Source: Candidatus Saccharimonadota bacterium
GTDB taxonomy: Bacteria; Patescibacteriota; Saccharimonadia; Saccharimonadales; Saccharimonadaceae
Reading direction: 5' to 3'
Length of the DNA stretch: 64,000 nt
Assembly (NCBI GenBank): GCA_017561575.1
Contig: JAFZBS010000010.1
Coordinates: forward strand, 84,453-148,452
Both the position numbers and the translations under genes were made by a program. Below are positions 46,379-55,185 of the stretch, in pieces. Every line of letters starts with the position of its first letter. Within the stretch, counting starts at the first letter, position 1. Under the pieces are notes generated by a model. It made no database searches. It was not told the origin of the DNA and saw only the letters and a list, made by a program, of their open reading frames with translations.

Positions 46379-46929
46379 AGAGTTACCTCACCCTTTATTA
46401 TACCAGTTTTTCCTTCTGCTGTCAGCAAAATATTTATGTTTATTTTTCCCTTGCCAAGATTATTAATTGGCACATTAAAACCCTTACAGGTCGCCGTTGA
46501 GGCAGAATCAATTATTTCTACCGTATCGCTATATATATTACTACCTTCACGGATAAGCTTAAGCTCACAACTACCATCCATCAAAAATTGATCAATATTT
46601 ACCCTCACAATTAAATAATCCCCACTTACTCCCGCAAATGTTATCACACCGGTAAGTTCATTATTAGCATTTGGGTTATTTCCATCATACTGTTCAACCT
46701 TTTTTTCTAAAGGTTCTTCCTCGACATTATCATCTGTTCCCGTATTAACCGCCTCATCGTCATTCTTTTTTTCTTCCTTTTCCTTCACGCTCGACATCTC
46801 TTCAGGTGATGATCCATCAGTTTTAAAGTATCCTTCCCAAACTTTATAACCAATCACGCCAGCTATTAAAAGAAGTATCAAAAACACCAGCCAATAAAAA
46901 TTTCTTTTATTTCGTCGTCTTTTACTCAT
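46375..46929 (-). CDS. Single-pass membrane protein with acidic linker, unknown function
   Basis: Not recognised. 184 residues from ATG 46929: basic start MSKRRRNKRNFY, one membrane helix (about 12-30), Glu/Lys/Asp-rich linker (about 38-85), then a ~95-residue outer beta-rich domain (GVITFAGVSGDYLIVRVNIDQFL) with two Cys (GSCELKL, ATCKGF). The ATG overlaps the LexA-like stop (ATGA) and its stop overlaps the LGFP start (GTGA), so it is the middle of a three-gene operon. Confidence 0.75.
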   Translation of the reverse strand: MSKRRRNKRNFYWLVFLILLLIAGVIGYKVWEGYFKTDGSSPEEMSSVKEKEEKKNDDEAVNTGTDDNVEEEPLEKKVEQYDGNNPNANNELTGVITFAGVSGDYLIVRVNIDQFLMDGSCELKLIREGSNIYSDTVEIIDSASTATCKGFNVPINNLGKGKININILLTAEGKTGIIKGEVTL

Positions 46930-47243
46930 AAATTCAAAATCTCCATTGCTTTTTCCAAAATTACTTTCTCTTCTTCGGTGCAAGTTAACATTTTTGTTTT
47001 AATTAGTTCGATAGTTTCTTCGTGTTTATAATCAAGTATCTCAAGAGTCCTTGCGGCACCAGGCACCTTCTTAAGTACGCCTTTTGCAACCAGATTATCG
47101 ATATGTTCAGCTACCGCCGATACACTTGCAAGCTCAAGTCCAGCCTGTATTTCCCTATAAGAAGGCGATATACCTTTTTCCTCTGTAAAATCCTGAATAT
47201 AATTTAAAACCGCTAATTGTTTTTTCGTCAATTTAATCGCCAT
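46926..47243 (-). CDS. LexA-like DNA-binding protein lacking the protease domain
   Basis: 105 residues from ATG 47243. The sequence LTKKQLAVLNYIQDFTEEKGISPSYREIQAGLELASVSAVAEHIDNLVAKGVLKK is the winged-helix N-domain of LexA. The S24 self-cleaving domain (Ser/Lys dyad) that follows in LexA is absent; a short helical tail ends the protein. It therefore cannot respond to RecA by autocleavage. It heads the operon with the two envelope genes and shares a promoter with the LCP gene, so it may autoregulate or control wall genes. Longer in-frame upstream sequence is antisense to the LCP gene and rejected. Confidence 0.8.
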   Translation of the reverse strand: MAIKLTKKQLAVLNYIQDFTEEKGISPSYREIQAGLELASVSAVAEHIDNLVAKGVLKKVPGAARTLEILDYKHEETIELIKTKMLTCTEEEKVILEKAMEILNL

Positions 47244-47245
47244 TA

Positions 47246-47258
47246 TGATATAATTATA
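47246..47258. promoter_or_regulatory. Overlapping divergent -10 boxes, both genes leaderless
   Basis: TATAAT on the plus strand (47249-47254, with TG at 47246-47247) and TATAAT on the minus strand (47258-47253) share two base pairs and form the palindrome TATAATTATA. The starts lie 8 nt (47263, plus) and 9 nt (47243, minus) away, with 19 bp between the two ATGs. Confidence 0.7.
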
Positions 47259-47262
47259 AATA

Positions 47263-49065
47263 ATGAAACCAAATAAATCAATCGATGGGCTCGTTACTCG
47301 GAGTGCCAAAACTTCTTCGACTGACTTTTTGCCAACCAAAAAAGCAAAAGCTACAAGCGTCAAAGAAAAAACAGAGAAACCAACCAAACCCGTTAAGGCA
47401 GTAAAGCCAACTAAACCAATCAAGCCAGTTGAACACACTAGCGACGAAGATCCCTTGGAAGCAGCAATCCTTGAAAACTCTCTCGAAATATCCGTCGAAG
47501 AAACCGAAGATGTCGCACCAACCAAAGTCAAAGAAAATGACGAGTCAGTAGTCACTCGTCAAGAAAAATCAGCTGCCGAAGATTTTCTTGCCCCACTTCA
47601 AGCTTTTGATTTCGATGATGAAACGTCCGAAGAACCAGATAAAAAAACTTCCAAAAAAGAAAAAAAGAAAAAGAACCGCAAAGAAAAGCCCGAAAAAGAA
47701 GGAAAAAAGCATATTTCAAAAGTACGTAAAATCATCACAAGTATTATACTAATAATTGTTTTAGCCGTAATAGGTTTTATTACTTGGGCTGTATTATGGG
47801 GCAATGACATCATCGCAAAGATTACGGGCGGTCAAGGTAACATACTAGATCTCCTCACTTTTACAAATGACACTTATGAACCATTAAAAACCGATAGTAA
47901 AGGTCGCACAAATATTTTGGCGTTTGGCACCAGTGGCTACAATATGGAAGGTGACGAAGGAAACGGCACCCACGCTGGCGCTCAACTCACCGATTCTATA
48001 ATGATGATTAGCTTAAACCAGGATACTGGCGATATTGCCATGCTTTCTTTACCACGCGATCTAAAAGCATCTCCAACATGTACCTCCACCGGTAAAATTA
48101 ATGAAGTTTATTGGTGCAATGGCGGTGGTGGCAACGCCTCAACCGAAAAAGAAGCAGCAGCAGCAAATGCCTTAATGACAGAAGTTGGCTCAATCCTTGG
48201 TGTAGAGTTTCAATATTTCGCACATTTAAACTGGGGTTCTCTCATTCAAATCGTTGATATATTAGATGGTATTACAATCACCCTCGATGAAGACATCAAG
48301 GATTATTATTGGACAGGCGCAGTTTTTGAAGCGGGCAAAGAATATACTATTAATGGCGAACAGGCCCTCGGTCTCGCACGTGCTCGTCACGGTACTTCTG
48401 GCGGAGACTTCACCCGCGGCACCTCACAGCAAAAAATACTTATCGGTATCAAAAACCGAATCTTTGAAAAACATTTCTCGATCCCCGATTTAGTCGGCCT
48501 TGCTTCAGCACTTGGCGATAACCTCCGTACCAATTTTTCTATTAATGAGATAAAGACTATGGCCCACCTTACTAGTGAGTTTGACCTAGAAAGCATGCGC
48601 CAACTTACACTCTACGACCCAGCAAACGGAATTCGTTATATGACTACCGGCATGATTAATGGTATTTCTTACGTTCTGCCGTCCGCTGGAGTTGGTAATT
48701 ATGGCGCTATTCAACAATACGTTGCCACTAACACATCTAATGATCCAAGAGATTATGAAAATCCAACCATTCTAGTACTTAATGCCACAGAAACTCCCGG
48801 TCTTGCATCTACCGAAAAAGAGAAACTTGAAAAAGAAGGCTTTAAGTTTGTTGATGTCGGCGATGCGCCAGAAGGCGAATATCCTGAAGGAACTTCACTT
48901 TATATCCTTTCCACTAGCAAAACTGGCTCAAAAGCCAATCTTGAAGTTACTTATGGCGTACAAGATAACTCAGTCGACACGCTTCCAGAATCAATTCCCC
49001 GCAATTATGATTTCATCATAATAATCAATCCTGTTGAAAAAACAGACGAAGAAGGCAAAGAATAA
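47263..49065 (+). CDS. LytR-CpsA-Psr (LCP) family glycopolymer ligase
   Basis: Attaches undecaprenyl-linked glycopolymers to peptidoglycan. 600 residues. Lys/Glu-rich cytoplasmic N-terminus (1-155) and one membrane helix (about 156-180) are followed by the LCP domain (~212-445), with NILAFGTSG, LTDSIMMISLN, LSLPRDL (Arg265-Asp266), and ARARHGTSGGDFTRGTSQQ carrying the catalytic Arg residues. The C-terminal ~505-575 (ILVLNATETPGLASTEKEKLEKEGF) is a LytR_C domain. Fits the glycan genes to its left as the final ligation step. Confidence 0.9.
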   Translation: MKPNKSIDGLVTRSAKTSSTDFLPTKKAKATSVKEKTEKPTKPVKAVKPTKPIKPVEHTSDEDPLEAAILENSLEISVEETEDVAPTKVKENDESVVTRQEKSAAEDFLAPLQAFDFDDETSEEPDKKTSKKEKKKKNRKEKPEKEGKKHISKVRKIITSIILIIVLAVIGFITWAVLWGNDIIAKITGGQGNILDLLTFTNDTYEPLKTDSKGRTNILAFGTSGYNMEGDEGNGTHAGAQLTDSIMMISLNQDTGDIAMLSLPRDLKASPTCTSTGKINEVYWCNGGGGNASTEKEAAAANALMTEVGSILGVEFQYFAHLNWGSLIQIVDILDGITITLDEDIKDYYWTGAVFEAGKEYTINGEQALGLARARHGTSGGDFTRGTSQQKILIGIKNRIFEKHFSIPDLVGLASALGDNLRTNFSINEIKTMAHLTSEFDLESMRQLTLYDPANGIRYMTTGMINGISYVLPSAGVGNYGAIQQYVATNTSNDPRDYENPTILVLNATETPGLASTEKEKLEKEGFKFVDVGDAPEGEYPEGTSLYILSTSKTGSKANLEVTYGVQDNSVDTLPESIPRNYDFIIIINPVEKTDEEGKE

Positions 49066-49074
49066 TTCATTAAT

Positions 49075-49107
49075 AAAAAATTACCTAAATTCAATTAGGT
49101 AATTTTT
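49075..49107. terminator. Bidirectional terminator between LCP gene and jag
   Basis: TTACCTAA (49081-49088) pairs with TTAGGTAA (49095-49102), A6 upstream and T5 downstream. Confidence 0.85.
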
Positions 49108-49119
49108 AAGATTTTTTAA

Positions 49120-49575
49120 CTAAATCTTGCTAATTATCAATTTTCTCTCTCGGCCTTCACCTTCTGAATGTGTTTCAATATCCGAATAATCTTGTGCTAA
49201 CTTATGCACTACACGACGATCTGCCGCATTAAGGTTTAACTCCATCGCTTGCCCAGTCTCACGCACTTTTCGAATCCAACCCTCTGCCTTTTCCGCAATT
49301 CTATCCGCTCTTTGTCTTTTGTAATTTGCTACATCCACACTTACCCTAGTAACCTCCGCCTCACGTCCAACGAGTGCCATCGACACGATATGCTGCAAAG
49401 CTCGCAAATTATCCGCATTGTGACCAATCAGCAACGAGTTTAGCGAAGTAGATGGTACAGACAACTGTATAACATCATCCTCAATTGTCGAATACACCGC
49501 AACATTTATGCCAAAGAAACTAAGTAGATCCTCCAGATATTTCGCGGCAAATCTTATTGATTCGTCTTTATTCAT
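49120..49575 (-). CDS. jag: Jag/KhpB RNA-binding protein (KH + R3H)
   Basis: RNA-binding partner linked to membrane-protein insertion and cell division. 151 residues: KH-like core with LIGHNADNLRALQHIVS in place of the GxxG loop, then the R3H domain with MELNLNAADRRVVHKLAQDYSDIETHSEGEGRERKL, including the R-x3-H signature. The N-terminal Jag-N domain is absent. It lies 3 bp after yidC in the conserved rpmH-rnpA-yidC-jag order. Confidence 0.92.
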   Translation of the reverse strand: MNKDESIRFAAKYLEDLLSFFGINVAVYSTIEDDVIQLSVPSTSLNSLLIGHNADNLRALQHIVSMALVGREAEVTRVSVDVANYKRQRADRIAEKAEGWIRKVRETGQAMELNLNAADRRVVHKLAQDYSDIETHSEGEGRERKLIISKI

Positions 49576-49578
49576 ATT

Positions 49579-50724
49579 TTATCTCCTTTTCTTTTTAATA
49601 TCTGACGCTCGGATTCTTGTGATTTTTGTTCCTGTTTTTTTGTTTTCCACCACTTCAGCTTCCCTAATTTTCCCCCTCATTTTGCGACCACCCTCGGTCT
49701 TTTTTAATTCATCCAACATAGCTTTATCTGTGTTATCATCCATCTTATCTCGCATCTTCGCAAAAATCACTTTTTGCTGGAGAATAGTCAACATATTTGA
49801 TAAGAAATAATAGAATGCTAGAGCCCCATGTAAATTAATCATTATTACAAACATCATAATCGGCATCATTTTACCCATTTGGCCAGTCGTCATACCAGAA
49901 ATATCGGAGTTATCAATTTCCTTTCCTTCTTTTGCTTCGCGCAGTAAGTCGCGGAATTTCTTGCTTTTTTCTGACTTACCAGATGGCATTTGTTGTTTCG
50001 TCACAAAATATTGTGCAGCACTTGCCGCAATCGCTATCACAAGCATAAACACTGCTGACCACGAAAACCTCGCCGGATTTACTACATCACTAGCCTTAGC
50101 AGTAAGGTCAATCACACCAAAGAGCGACGGATGAAAATCATATTCTGCCGCCTCTTTCTCCTCGTTGGTAGAATTTTCTCCAAATTTTATCTCTAAATAT
50201 TTTATCTGCTCATCTTCTAATTTGCGAATCTCCGACCCCTCATATGCCACAATTTCATATGCTCGATTCGTCAAATTATCTACCGGAAGCGGCGTAGCAA
50301 TCACCCGTATCGCCGAAAAAACTGCGATAAAAATCGGAAGTTGTATCAAAAGAGTTGCAATCGAAGCAAAAGGCTTTATGTTATATCTCTTATAAAGATC
50401 CATTGTCTGCAACGATTCAAGCTGTTTATTACCATTGCAGTTTTTACGAATTTCAACAAGCTCTGGCTGAATCTTTCGCATCAATCTAGTCTGCATTAAT
50501 TGTTTTTTAGTAAGCGGGAGCATACAAAGCTTCACGAGTATCGCAAATATAATAATCGCTAGACCAAAATCATGCACCAAGTTAAAGATCATAAACTGGA
50601 TGTTTACAATCGGACGCACAATAATAATATCAATTAAATTAAATGGACCTCCAACCAGTATTGACCCCACAATAAAAGCTAATATTAACCCCCATATTAT
50701 ATATTTCTTCACACTCTTATTCAT
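49579..50724 (-). CDS. yidC: YidC/Oxa1 membrane protein insertase
   Basis: Inserts and folds membrane proteins with or without Sec. 381 residues: N-terminal helix (about 8-26), conserved VHDFGLAIIIFAILVKLCMLPLTKKQ at the first core helix, IQPELVEIRKN, then further helices. An extended extracytoplasmic loop (~145-205) lies between core helices, and a basic C-terminal tail ends RASDIKKKRR, suited to ribosome contact. The start overlaps the rnpA stop by one base (TAATG). Confidence 0.95.
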   Translation of the reverse strand: MNKSVKKYIIWGLILAFIVGSILVGGPFNLIDIIIVRPIVNIQFMIFNLVHDFGLAIIIFAILVKLCMLPLTKKQLMQTRLMRKIQPELVEIRKNCNGNKQLESLQTMDLYKRYNIKPFASIATLLIQLPIFIAVFSAIRVIATPLPVDNLTNRAYEIVAYEGSEIRKLEDEQIKYLEIKFGENSTNEEKEAAEYDFHPSLFGVIDLTAKASDVVNPARFSWSAVFMLVIAIAASAAQYFVTKQQMPSGKSEKSKKFRDLLREAKEGKEIDNSDISGMTTGQMGKMMPIMMFVIMINLHGALAFYYFLSNMLTILQQKVIFAKMRDKMDDNTDKAMLDELKKTEGGRKMRGKIREAEVVENKKTGTKITRIRASDIKKKRR

Positions 50725-51077
50725 TATTGTCCATTATAACACACCCTCGCCTCTTCGACTAGCCCTCCTAAAGATTTTTCCAGTTCATTTTGAGGCATAT
50801 TTAAAACATCGGGTGAAAATATTACAAATATATAATCAGTTTTTTTGGGGAGAAGGTCAAAGTTTTTTCGTATAACTTCATAAACTCGCCTCCGAATCCT
50901 ATTGCGCCCCACCGCAGTCTTATTTACTTTTTTTGATACTACCACAGCAACTCGTGTAAAACCACGTTCATTTGGTACAAAAACAAGAGACATCTTCGAA
51001 GTTCTCACGGTTTTCCCGTGTTTATATACATATCTCACCCCACCCCGTGAATGGAACCGATATCTCTTGTTTAACAT
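50724..51077 (-). CDS. rnpA: Ribonuclease P protein component
   Basis: Protein subunit of RNase P for tRNA 5' maturation. 117 residues; FVPNERGFTRVAVVVSKKVNKTAVGRNRIRRRVYEVIRKN contains the RNR signature and the basic substrate-binding helix. Small gap to rpmH. The matching rnpB RNA is not found in this window. Confidence 0.96.
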   Translation of the reverse strand: MLNKRYRFHSRGGVRYVYKHGKTVRTSKMSLVFVPNERGFTRVAVVVSKKVNKTAVGRNRIRRRVYEVIRKNFDLLPKKTDYIFVIFSPDVLNMPQNELEKSLGGLVEEARVCYNGQ

Positions 51078-51095
51078 ATTATTTATTTATAAGAC

Positions 51096-51233
51096 TTAAG
51101 CAGTAAGTCGTGCGCGTCCTTTAATGCGACGTCTCGCCAAAACTTTGCGCCCGTTAGAAGTAGCATTTCTTTTCATAAAACCATGCTCAACCTTACGTTG
51201 ACGCTTATGTGGCTGATATGTTCTCTTTGGCAT
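51096..51233 (-). CDS. rpmH: Ribosomal protein bL34
   Basis: 45 residues starting [19 protein letters not shown] and ending [18 protein letters not shown], a complete L34. Found by direct translation. First gene of the rpmH-rnpA-yidC-jag unit transcribed away from the origin. Unusually for L34, no strong Shine-Dalgarno is seen. Confidence 0.98.
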   Translation of the reverse strand: MPKRTYQPHKRQRKVEHGFMKRNATSNGRKVLARRRIKGRARLTA

Positions 51234-51461
51234 ATTATTCCTTAAACTTTTATAATTTTCAAATTCTTTATATAGTATACATCATTTTTCCACATTTTTC
51301 AAGAAGTTTTCCACACCCTTTTTGGGGAAAAAGCCTTAAATGTGGAAAAAACCACCCCTGTTTTTTTTAAAAACATATTACAACATATAATTTTAACCCA
51401 AAAACCTGTGGAAAACTCCAACCACCTATGCTATACTTATCATTAAGAAGGAGGTCAAAAG
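51234..51461. other. Replication origin candidate (oriC) with four DnaA boxes
   Basis: The 228-bp rpmH-dnaA gap holds four identical TTTTCCACA boxes: plus strand at 51286-51294 and 51307-51315, minus strand at 51341-51349 and 51407-51415, one mismatch from the E. coli consensus TTATCCACA. An AT-rich tract (about 51361-51399) between the last two boxes could be the unwinding element. The dnaA Shine-Dalgarno AAGGAGGT closes the region. Confidence 0.85.
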
Positions 51462-52817
51462 ATGTACAACGTTTGGGAGAACGCCTTAGCTGAAATCGAA
51501 CAAAAAATTTCGCCGGCCAATTTTTCTACCTGGTTTCAAGATACATCCCTTCTCTCCACAGATAATGGTAATATTATTATCGGCGTCAAAAACTCGTTTT
51601 ACATCAAACAACTTCGCTCCAAATTTAACGATATCATTAAAGACGCTCTTATTAAAAACGGTATTAATGTTAACACAATAGACTATGAAGTTAACACAAA
51701 GACAAAATCCAAAGTTCGTCCACGCGAAGTAATTCCAGAAGATTCCATAAAAAACCATATCAAACCAATTAAAAAGTCCTTCGAAACAAAAACAACCAGC
51801 AATGGATTAAATAATAAATACACCTTAGACAACTTTGTTATTGGTAGTAATAATGATCTTGCAGTTTCTGCCGCTAAAAGCATCATTGATGCTCCTGGCA
51901 CACGATATAACCCTTTCTTTCTTTATGGTGGACCAGGTCTTGGTAAGACTCATCTCGTTCAAGCTATCGGTAATGAGTTGTTACGCAAAAATCCAGACTA
52001 CAAAATCCTCTATACCCCAATCTCACACTTTTACTCGGATTTTATTGATGCAATTCAAAGTGGTAAAGGTAAAGAATTTAACCGCAAGTTTGAAAAACTA
52101 GATTGTCTCATTATTGATGATTTTCAATTTATCGTCGGTAAGGAAAAATCCCAAGAGGAATTTTTCAACATCTTTAATGATTTATACCAATTAAACAAAC
52201 AAATCATCGTCACCTCAGATCGTCTCCCCTCCCAGATTAAGTCGGTTGATGAACGTCTCGCTTCCCGCCTCACATGGGCAGGTGCTTTTGATCTCCAGCT
52301 TCCTAAGTTTGAAGATAAATGTGCAATCTTAAGAGCCAAAGCGGAACTTATGGGTGCTGACATAGAGCAAGAAGCTATTGAATATATTGCCGAAAACGTC
52401 AATACAAACATTCGCGACCTCGAAGGTGAATTCTCCACTATCCTCTTAATGTCTGAGGTACGTGGCCTCACCCCATGGGAACTTATTCAAAATGGCTCTA
52501 CTAGTATTATTAAATCCAACAAACTCCGCCCAGTATCAAGTAAACAAATCATTGAAAAAGTCGCCAAATACTATAATCTTTCAACCAAAGAAATGTGCGG
52601 AAAATCACGCGTTAGTAATATTAAAACCGCCCGCCAAATTGCAATGTTTATCTTATCTAAAGAATTATCCATGAGTACCACAAAAATCGCCTCCGAAGTT
52701 GGTGTTAAAGATCATACTACAGTAATGCATGGTATTAAAAAAATCGAATCAGACCTCAAACTAAACTTCACCCTCCGCGATCAAATCGAAGAAATAAAGG
52801 AGCAAATCTATGGTTAA
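51462..52817 (+). CDS. dnaA: Chromosomal replication initiator DnaA
   Basis: 451 residues. Domain I (1-75, VWENALAEIEQKISPANFSTWF), linker, AAA+ domain III with Walker A GGPGLGKT (156-163) and Walker B CLIIDDFQF, arginine-finger region, and domain IV with the DnaA-box helix GVKDHTTVMHGIKKIE. Full length. AAGGAGG 6-7 nt before the ATG. Start of the dnaA-dnaN-recF set. Confidence 0.98.
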   Translation: MYNVWENALAEIEQKISPANFSTWFQDTSLLSTDNGNIIIGVKNSFYIKQLRSKFNDIIKDALIKNGINVNTIDYEVNTKTKSKVRPREVIPEDSIKNHIKPIKKSFETKTTSNGLNNKYTLDNFVIGSNNDLAVSAAKSIIDAPGTRYNPFFLYGGPGLGKTHLVQAIGNELLRKNPDYKILYTPISHFYSDFIDAIQSGKGKEFNRKFEKLDCLIIDDFQFIVGKEKSQEEFFNIFNDLYQLNKQIIVTSDRLPSQIKSVDERLASRLTWAGAFDLQLPKFEDKCAILRAKAELMGADIEQEAIEYIAENVNTNIRDLEGEFSTILLMSEVRGLTPWELIQNGSTSIIKSNKLRPVSSKQIIEKVAKYYNLSTKEMCGKSRVSNIKTARQIAMFILSKELSMSTTKIASEVGVKDHTTVMHGIKKIESDLKLNFTLRDQIEEIKEQIYG

Positions 52818-53070
52818 AAAATTTGTTCATTTTGTGCAAATCTTGTGTAAATCCCCGTTTAAATCATTGCGAATTATTAATGTAAAACTTTGCGAAAAAA
52901 TAAATCAAAATCAAAAGTCTGTGCAAATCACACGTTTCCCACACACTTTTTCAATATTTTTCACAAACTTTCCCACCAACCATCCTCCCCTGTCTCCACC
53001 CAATCTTTTCCACTTTTTCACAGCCCCTACTATAACAACTACTAATATATTTAAAGAAAGGATTTAAAAA
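52818..53070. promoter_or_regulatory. dnaA-dnaN intergenic region with degenerate DnaA boxes
   Basis: 253 bp without a credible gene. Box-like variants TTTCCCACA (52935-52943), TTTTTCACA (52957-52965 and 53014-53022) and TTTTCCACT (53006-53014) may extend the origin. TATAAC near 53029 and AAAGGA before 53071 serve dnaN. Confidence 0.6.
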
Positions 53071-54171
53071 ATGGAAATAGAAGTTACACAAAGTAAGTTG
53101 AGTAAAGCTCTAAATAACATAAGTCGCATAGCTGTCGGTCGTGTTACTTTACCAGTTTTGAATAACGTCTTAATAAGAGTTGACAATAAAAAAGTATCCT
53201 TGGTTACCACTAATCTAGATATGGCTATAATAGACTTTTTACCAGTTTCGGAAAGTAAAGATGGTGTTATCACTGTACCAGCAAAACTTCTTGCGGAATT
53301 TGTTGGAAACTTACCAAAAAGTGAAAAAATAAAAATTACCTCTAAAGATAACAAAGTGACCATTTCAGCCGGTAAATATACCTCCACAATTAACGGTTCC
53401 CCAGCAGACGATTTTCCAGAACTTCCAGAAATCAACGAAAAAAAAGCAGTTGTTTTTAAGATAGGCGTAGACGAATTTAAAAACGGCATCTCGAGTGTTA
53501 TAATTGCGAGCTCAAACGACTTAACTCGCCCCGCCCTTACCGGTGTATATTTTAATATGGCCGAAGAAACACTTTGTATCGCCGCTACAGACGGCTATCG
53601 CCTAGCGGAGAAAAAACTAATCAAAAACGTTAAAAGCGAAATTAATGTCATTGTTCCAACCTCTTCCCTCCAAGAAGTCCTTCGTGCTATTAATGAAGAT
53701 ATGGAAGAAGTAGAAATCGCCTTCAATGATGATTTAGTCCGTTTCCGACTCGGCGAGGTTGAGATTATCTCAAAACTCATAGATGCTAGCTTCCCAGACT
53801 ACCGCCGATTAATTCCAAAAGACAACAATATAAAACTAAGTTTAAGTCGCGAAGAGCTAATTCGCGTCACTAAACTCGCTGCCTTATTTGCTCGCAGTGT
53901 TTCTGGTTCTATTGTTTGCGAATCCAAAAAACCAGATATATTTTCAGTTAAATCTATCGCCTCTGAACTAGGTGAAAATGATTCATCTATTGAAACCATA
54001 GTGGAAGAAGAAGGAAAAGTAAACCTAAATTCGCGTTTCCTTCTAGATGCCCTTAATGTTCTAGATGAAAAAGATATCATCTTTGAGTTTTCAGCTAAAA
54101 TCACACCAGTTATTCTGCGCAATAAAAAGAATCAAGATTACACCCATATTATAATGCCATTAAACCAATGA
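53071..54171 (+). CDS. dnaN: DNA polymerase III beta sliding clamp
   Basis: Ring-shaped processivity clamp. 366 residues in three repeated domains; TTLPVLNNVLI-type N-terminus (VTLPVLNNVLIRVDN), DFPELPEI at the domain 1/2 boundary, SSNDLTRPALTGVYF, ATDGYRLAEKKL and C-terminal YTHIIMPL. The stop overlaps recF as ATGA. Confidence 0.97.
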   Translation: MEIEVTQSKLSKALNNISRIAVGRVTLPVLNNVLIRVDNKKVSLVTTNLDMAIIDFLPVSESKDGVITVPAKLLAEFVGNLPKSEKIKITSKDNKVTISAGKYTSTINGSPADDFPELPEINEKKAVVFKIGVDEFKNGISSVIIASSNDLTRPALTGVYFNMAEETLCIAATDGYRLAEKKLIKNVKSEINVIVPTSSLQEVLRAINEDMEEVEIAFNDDLVRFRLGEVEIISKLIDASFPDYRRLIPKDNNIKLSLSREELIRVTKLAALFARSVSGSIVCESKKPDIFSVKSIASELGENDSSIETIVEEEGKVNLNSRFLLDALNVLDEKDIIFEFSAKITPVILRNKKNQDYTHIIMPLNQ

Positions 54172-55166
54172 TAATTAAATCAATCACCCTTACTAATTTT
54201 CGGAATCATAAAAAATATCATCTAGATTTAAATCCAGACACTACTTTGATTCTTGGAAGTAATGGCTGGGGTAAAACTTCCATTTTAGAAGCTATTTATA
54301 TCTTAACCCGTGGCAAAAGTTTTCGTGCCACCGATCCAGATATCATTAATCGTGACGCAATGTTTTATCGTATTGAGTTAAGTTATAATAATGGTGAAGT
54401 TAGGATTGCTACATTTGATAGGGAGAATAAAACCTTTATCTGTTATGATAAAAAATCCCGCCGCCTTCCTAAAAAAGCAAAATACCCAGTTATACTTTTT
54501 CAACCTTCCGACTTAAACCTTCTTAGTGGTTCCCCTTCACGACATCGTGATTATTTTGATCGTATTTTTTCAGAATTAAATGAAGATTATAGTAGTAGTT
54601 TATTAAAATATGAGAAAGCTTTAAAGCAACGTAATGAATTATTAAAAACAGACCTACCAACTGAATCTTCAATGTTTTCATGGAATTTACTTTTAGCAAA
54701 ATACGGTACAGCTATAAATCACTATCGTCAAAACTTTACCACTCTTATTAATCAGGATTTAAACACCACATATTACTCTATCGCTGAAAATAGTGACCTT
54801 GTTTCACTTCAATATAAAACCGAGCTAAGTGATATCTCTGAGTCAAAATATCTAAAACTCCTAGAACAAAATCTCACAAAAGATTCCTACCTAGGTCATA
54901 CTTCTTTTGGAGTTCACCGAGATGATTTTGAGTTTCTCTTTAACCAAAAAAAAGCCGACGGTTCTGCCTCGCGTGGTGAAACACGCTCAATTATACTAGC
55001 TCTTAAATTTGTTGAAGCAAAAATTATTGAATCAAAACTCGGTGAAAAACCAATCATCCTCCTAGATGATGTATTTTCAGAGCTAGATAATACTCGCCGT
55101 AAATTCCTAGTTAATAATTTTAAAAATCACCAAGTTATTATTACCAGTGTGGAAGATATTAAATAA
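54168..55166 (+). CDS. recF: Recombination mediator RecF
   Basis: SMC-like ATPase for gap repair. 332 residues: Walker A GSNGWGKTS (30-38), FQPSDLNLLSGSPSRHRDYFD, signature ASRGETRSIILALK and Walker B PIILLDDVFSELDNTRR. Translationally coupled to dnaN (ATGA). Confidence 0.96.
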   Translation: MIIKSITLTNFRNHKKYHLDLNPDTTLILGSNGWGKTSILEAIYILTRGKSFRATDPDIINRDAMFYRIELSYNNGEVRIATFDRENKTFICYDKKSRRLPKKAKYPVILFQPSDLNLLSGSPSRHRDYFDRIFSELNEDYSSSLLKYEKALKQRNELLKTDLPTESSMFSWNLLLAKYGTAINHYRQNFTTLINQDLNTTYYSIAENSDLVSLQYKTELSDISESKYLKLLEQNLTKDSYLGHTSFGVHRDDFEFLFNQKKADGSASRGETRSIILALKFVEAKIIESKLGEKPIILLDDVFSELDNTRRKFLVNNFKNHQVIITSVEDIK

Positions 55167-55169
55167 ATA

Positions 55170-55178
55170 TGTTATAAT
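55170..55178 (+). promoter_or_regulatory. Extended -10 promoter, leaderless GTG start at 55186
   Basis: TGtTATAAT ends 7 nt before the GTG. No Shine-Dalgarno is present. Confidence 0.65.
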
Positions 55179-55185
55179 ATATATA

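Noticed and set aside
47256..47555. Long N-terminal extension of the LexA-like protein
   Set aside because: It is antisense to the LCP gene, low in complexity, and lies upstream of the -10 box.
52810..53067. 85-codon open frame overlapping the dnaA end
   Set aside because: Low-complexity Phe/Thr/Pro-rich product, overlaps origin-like DnaA boxes, and no family resemblance; treated as intergenic.
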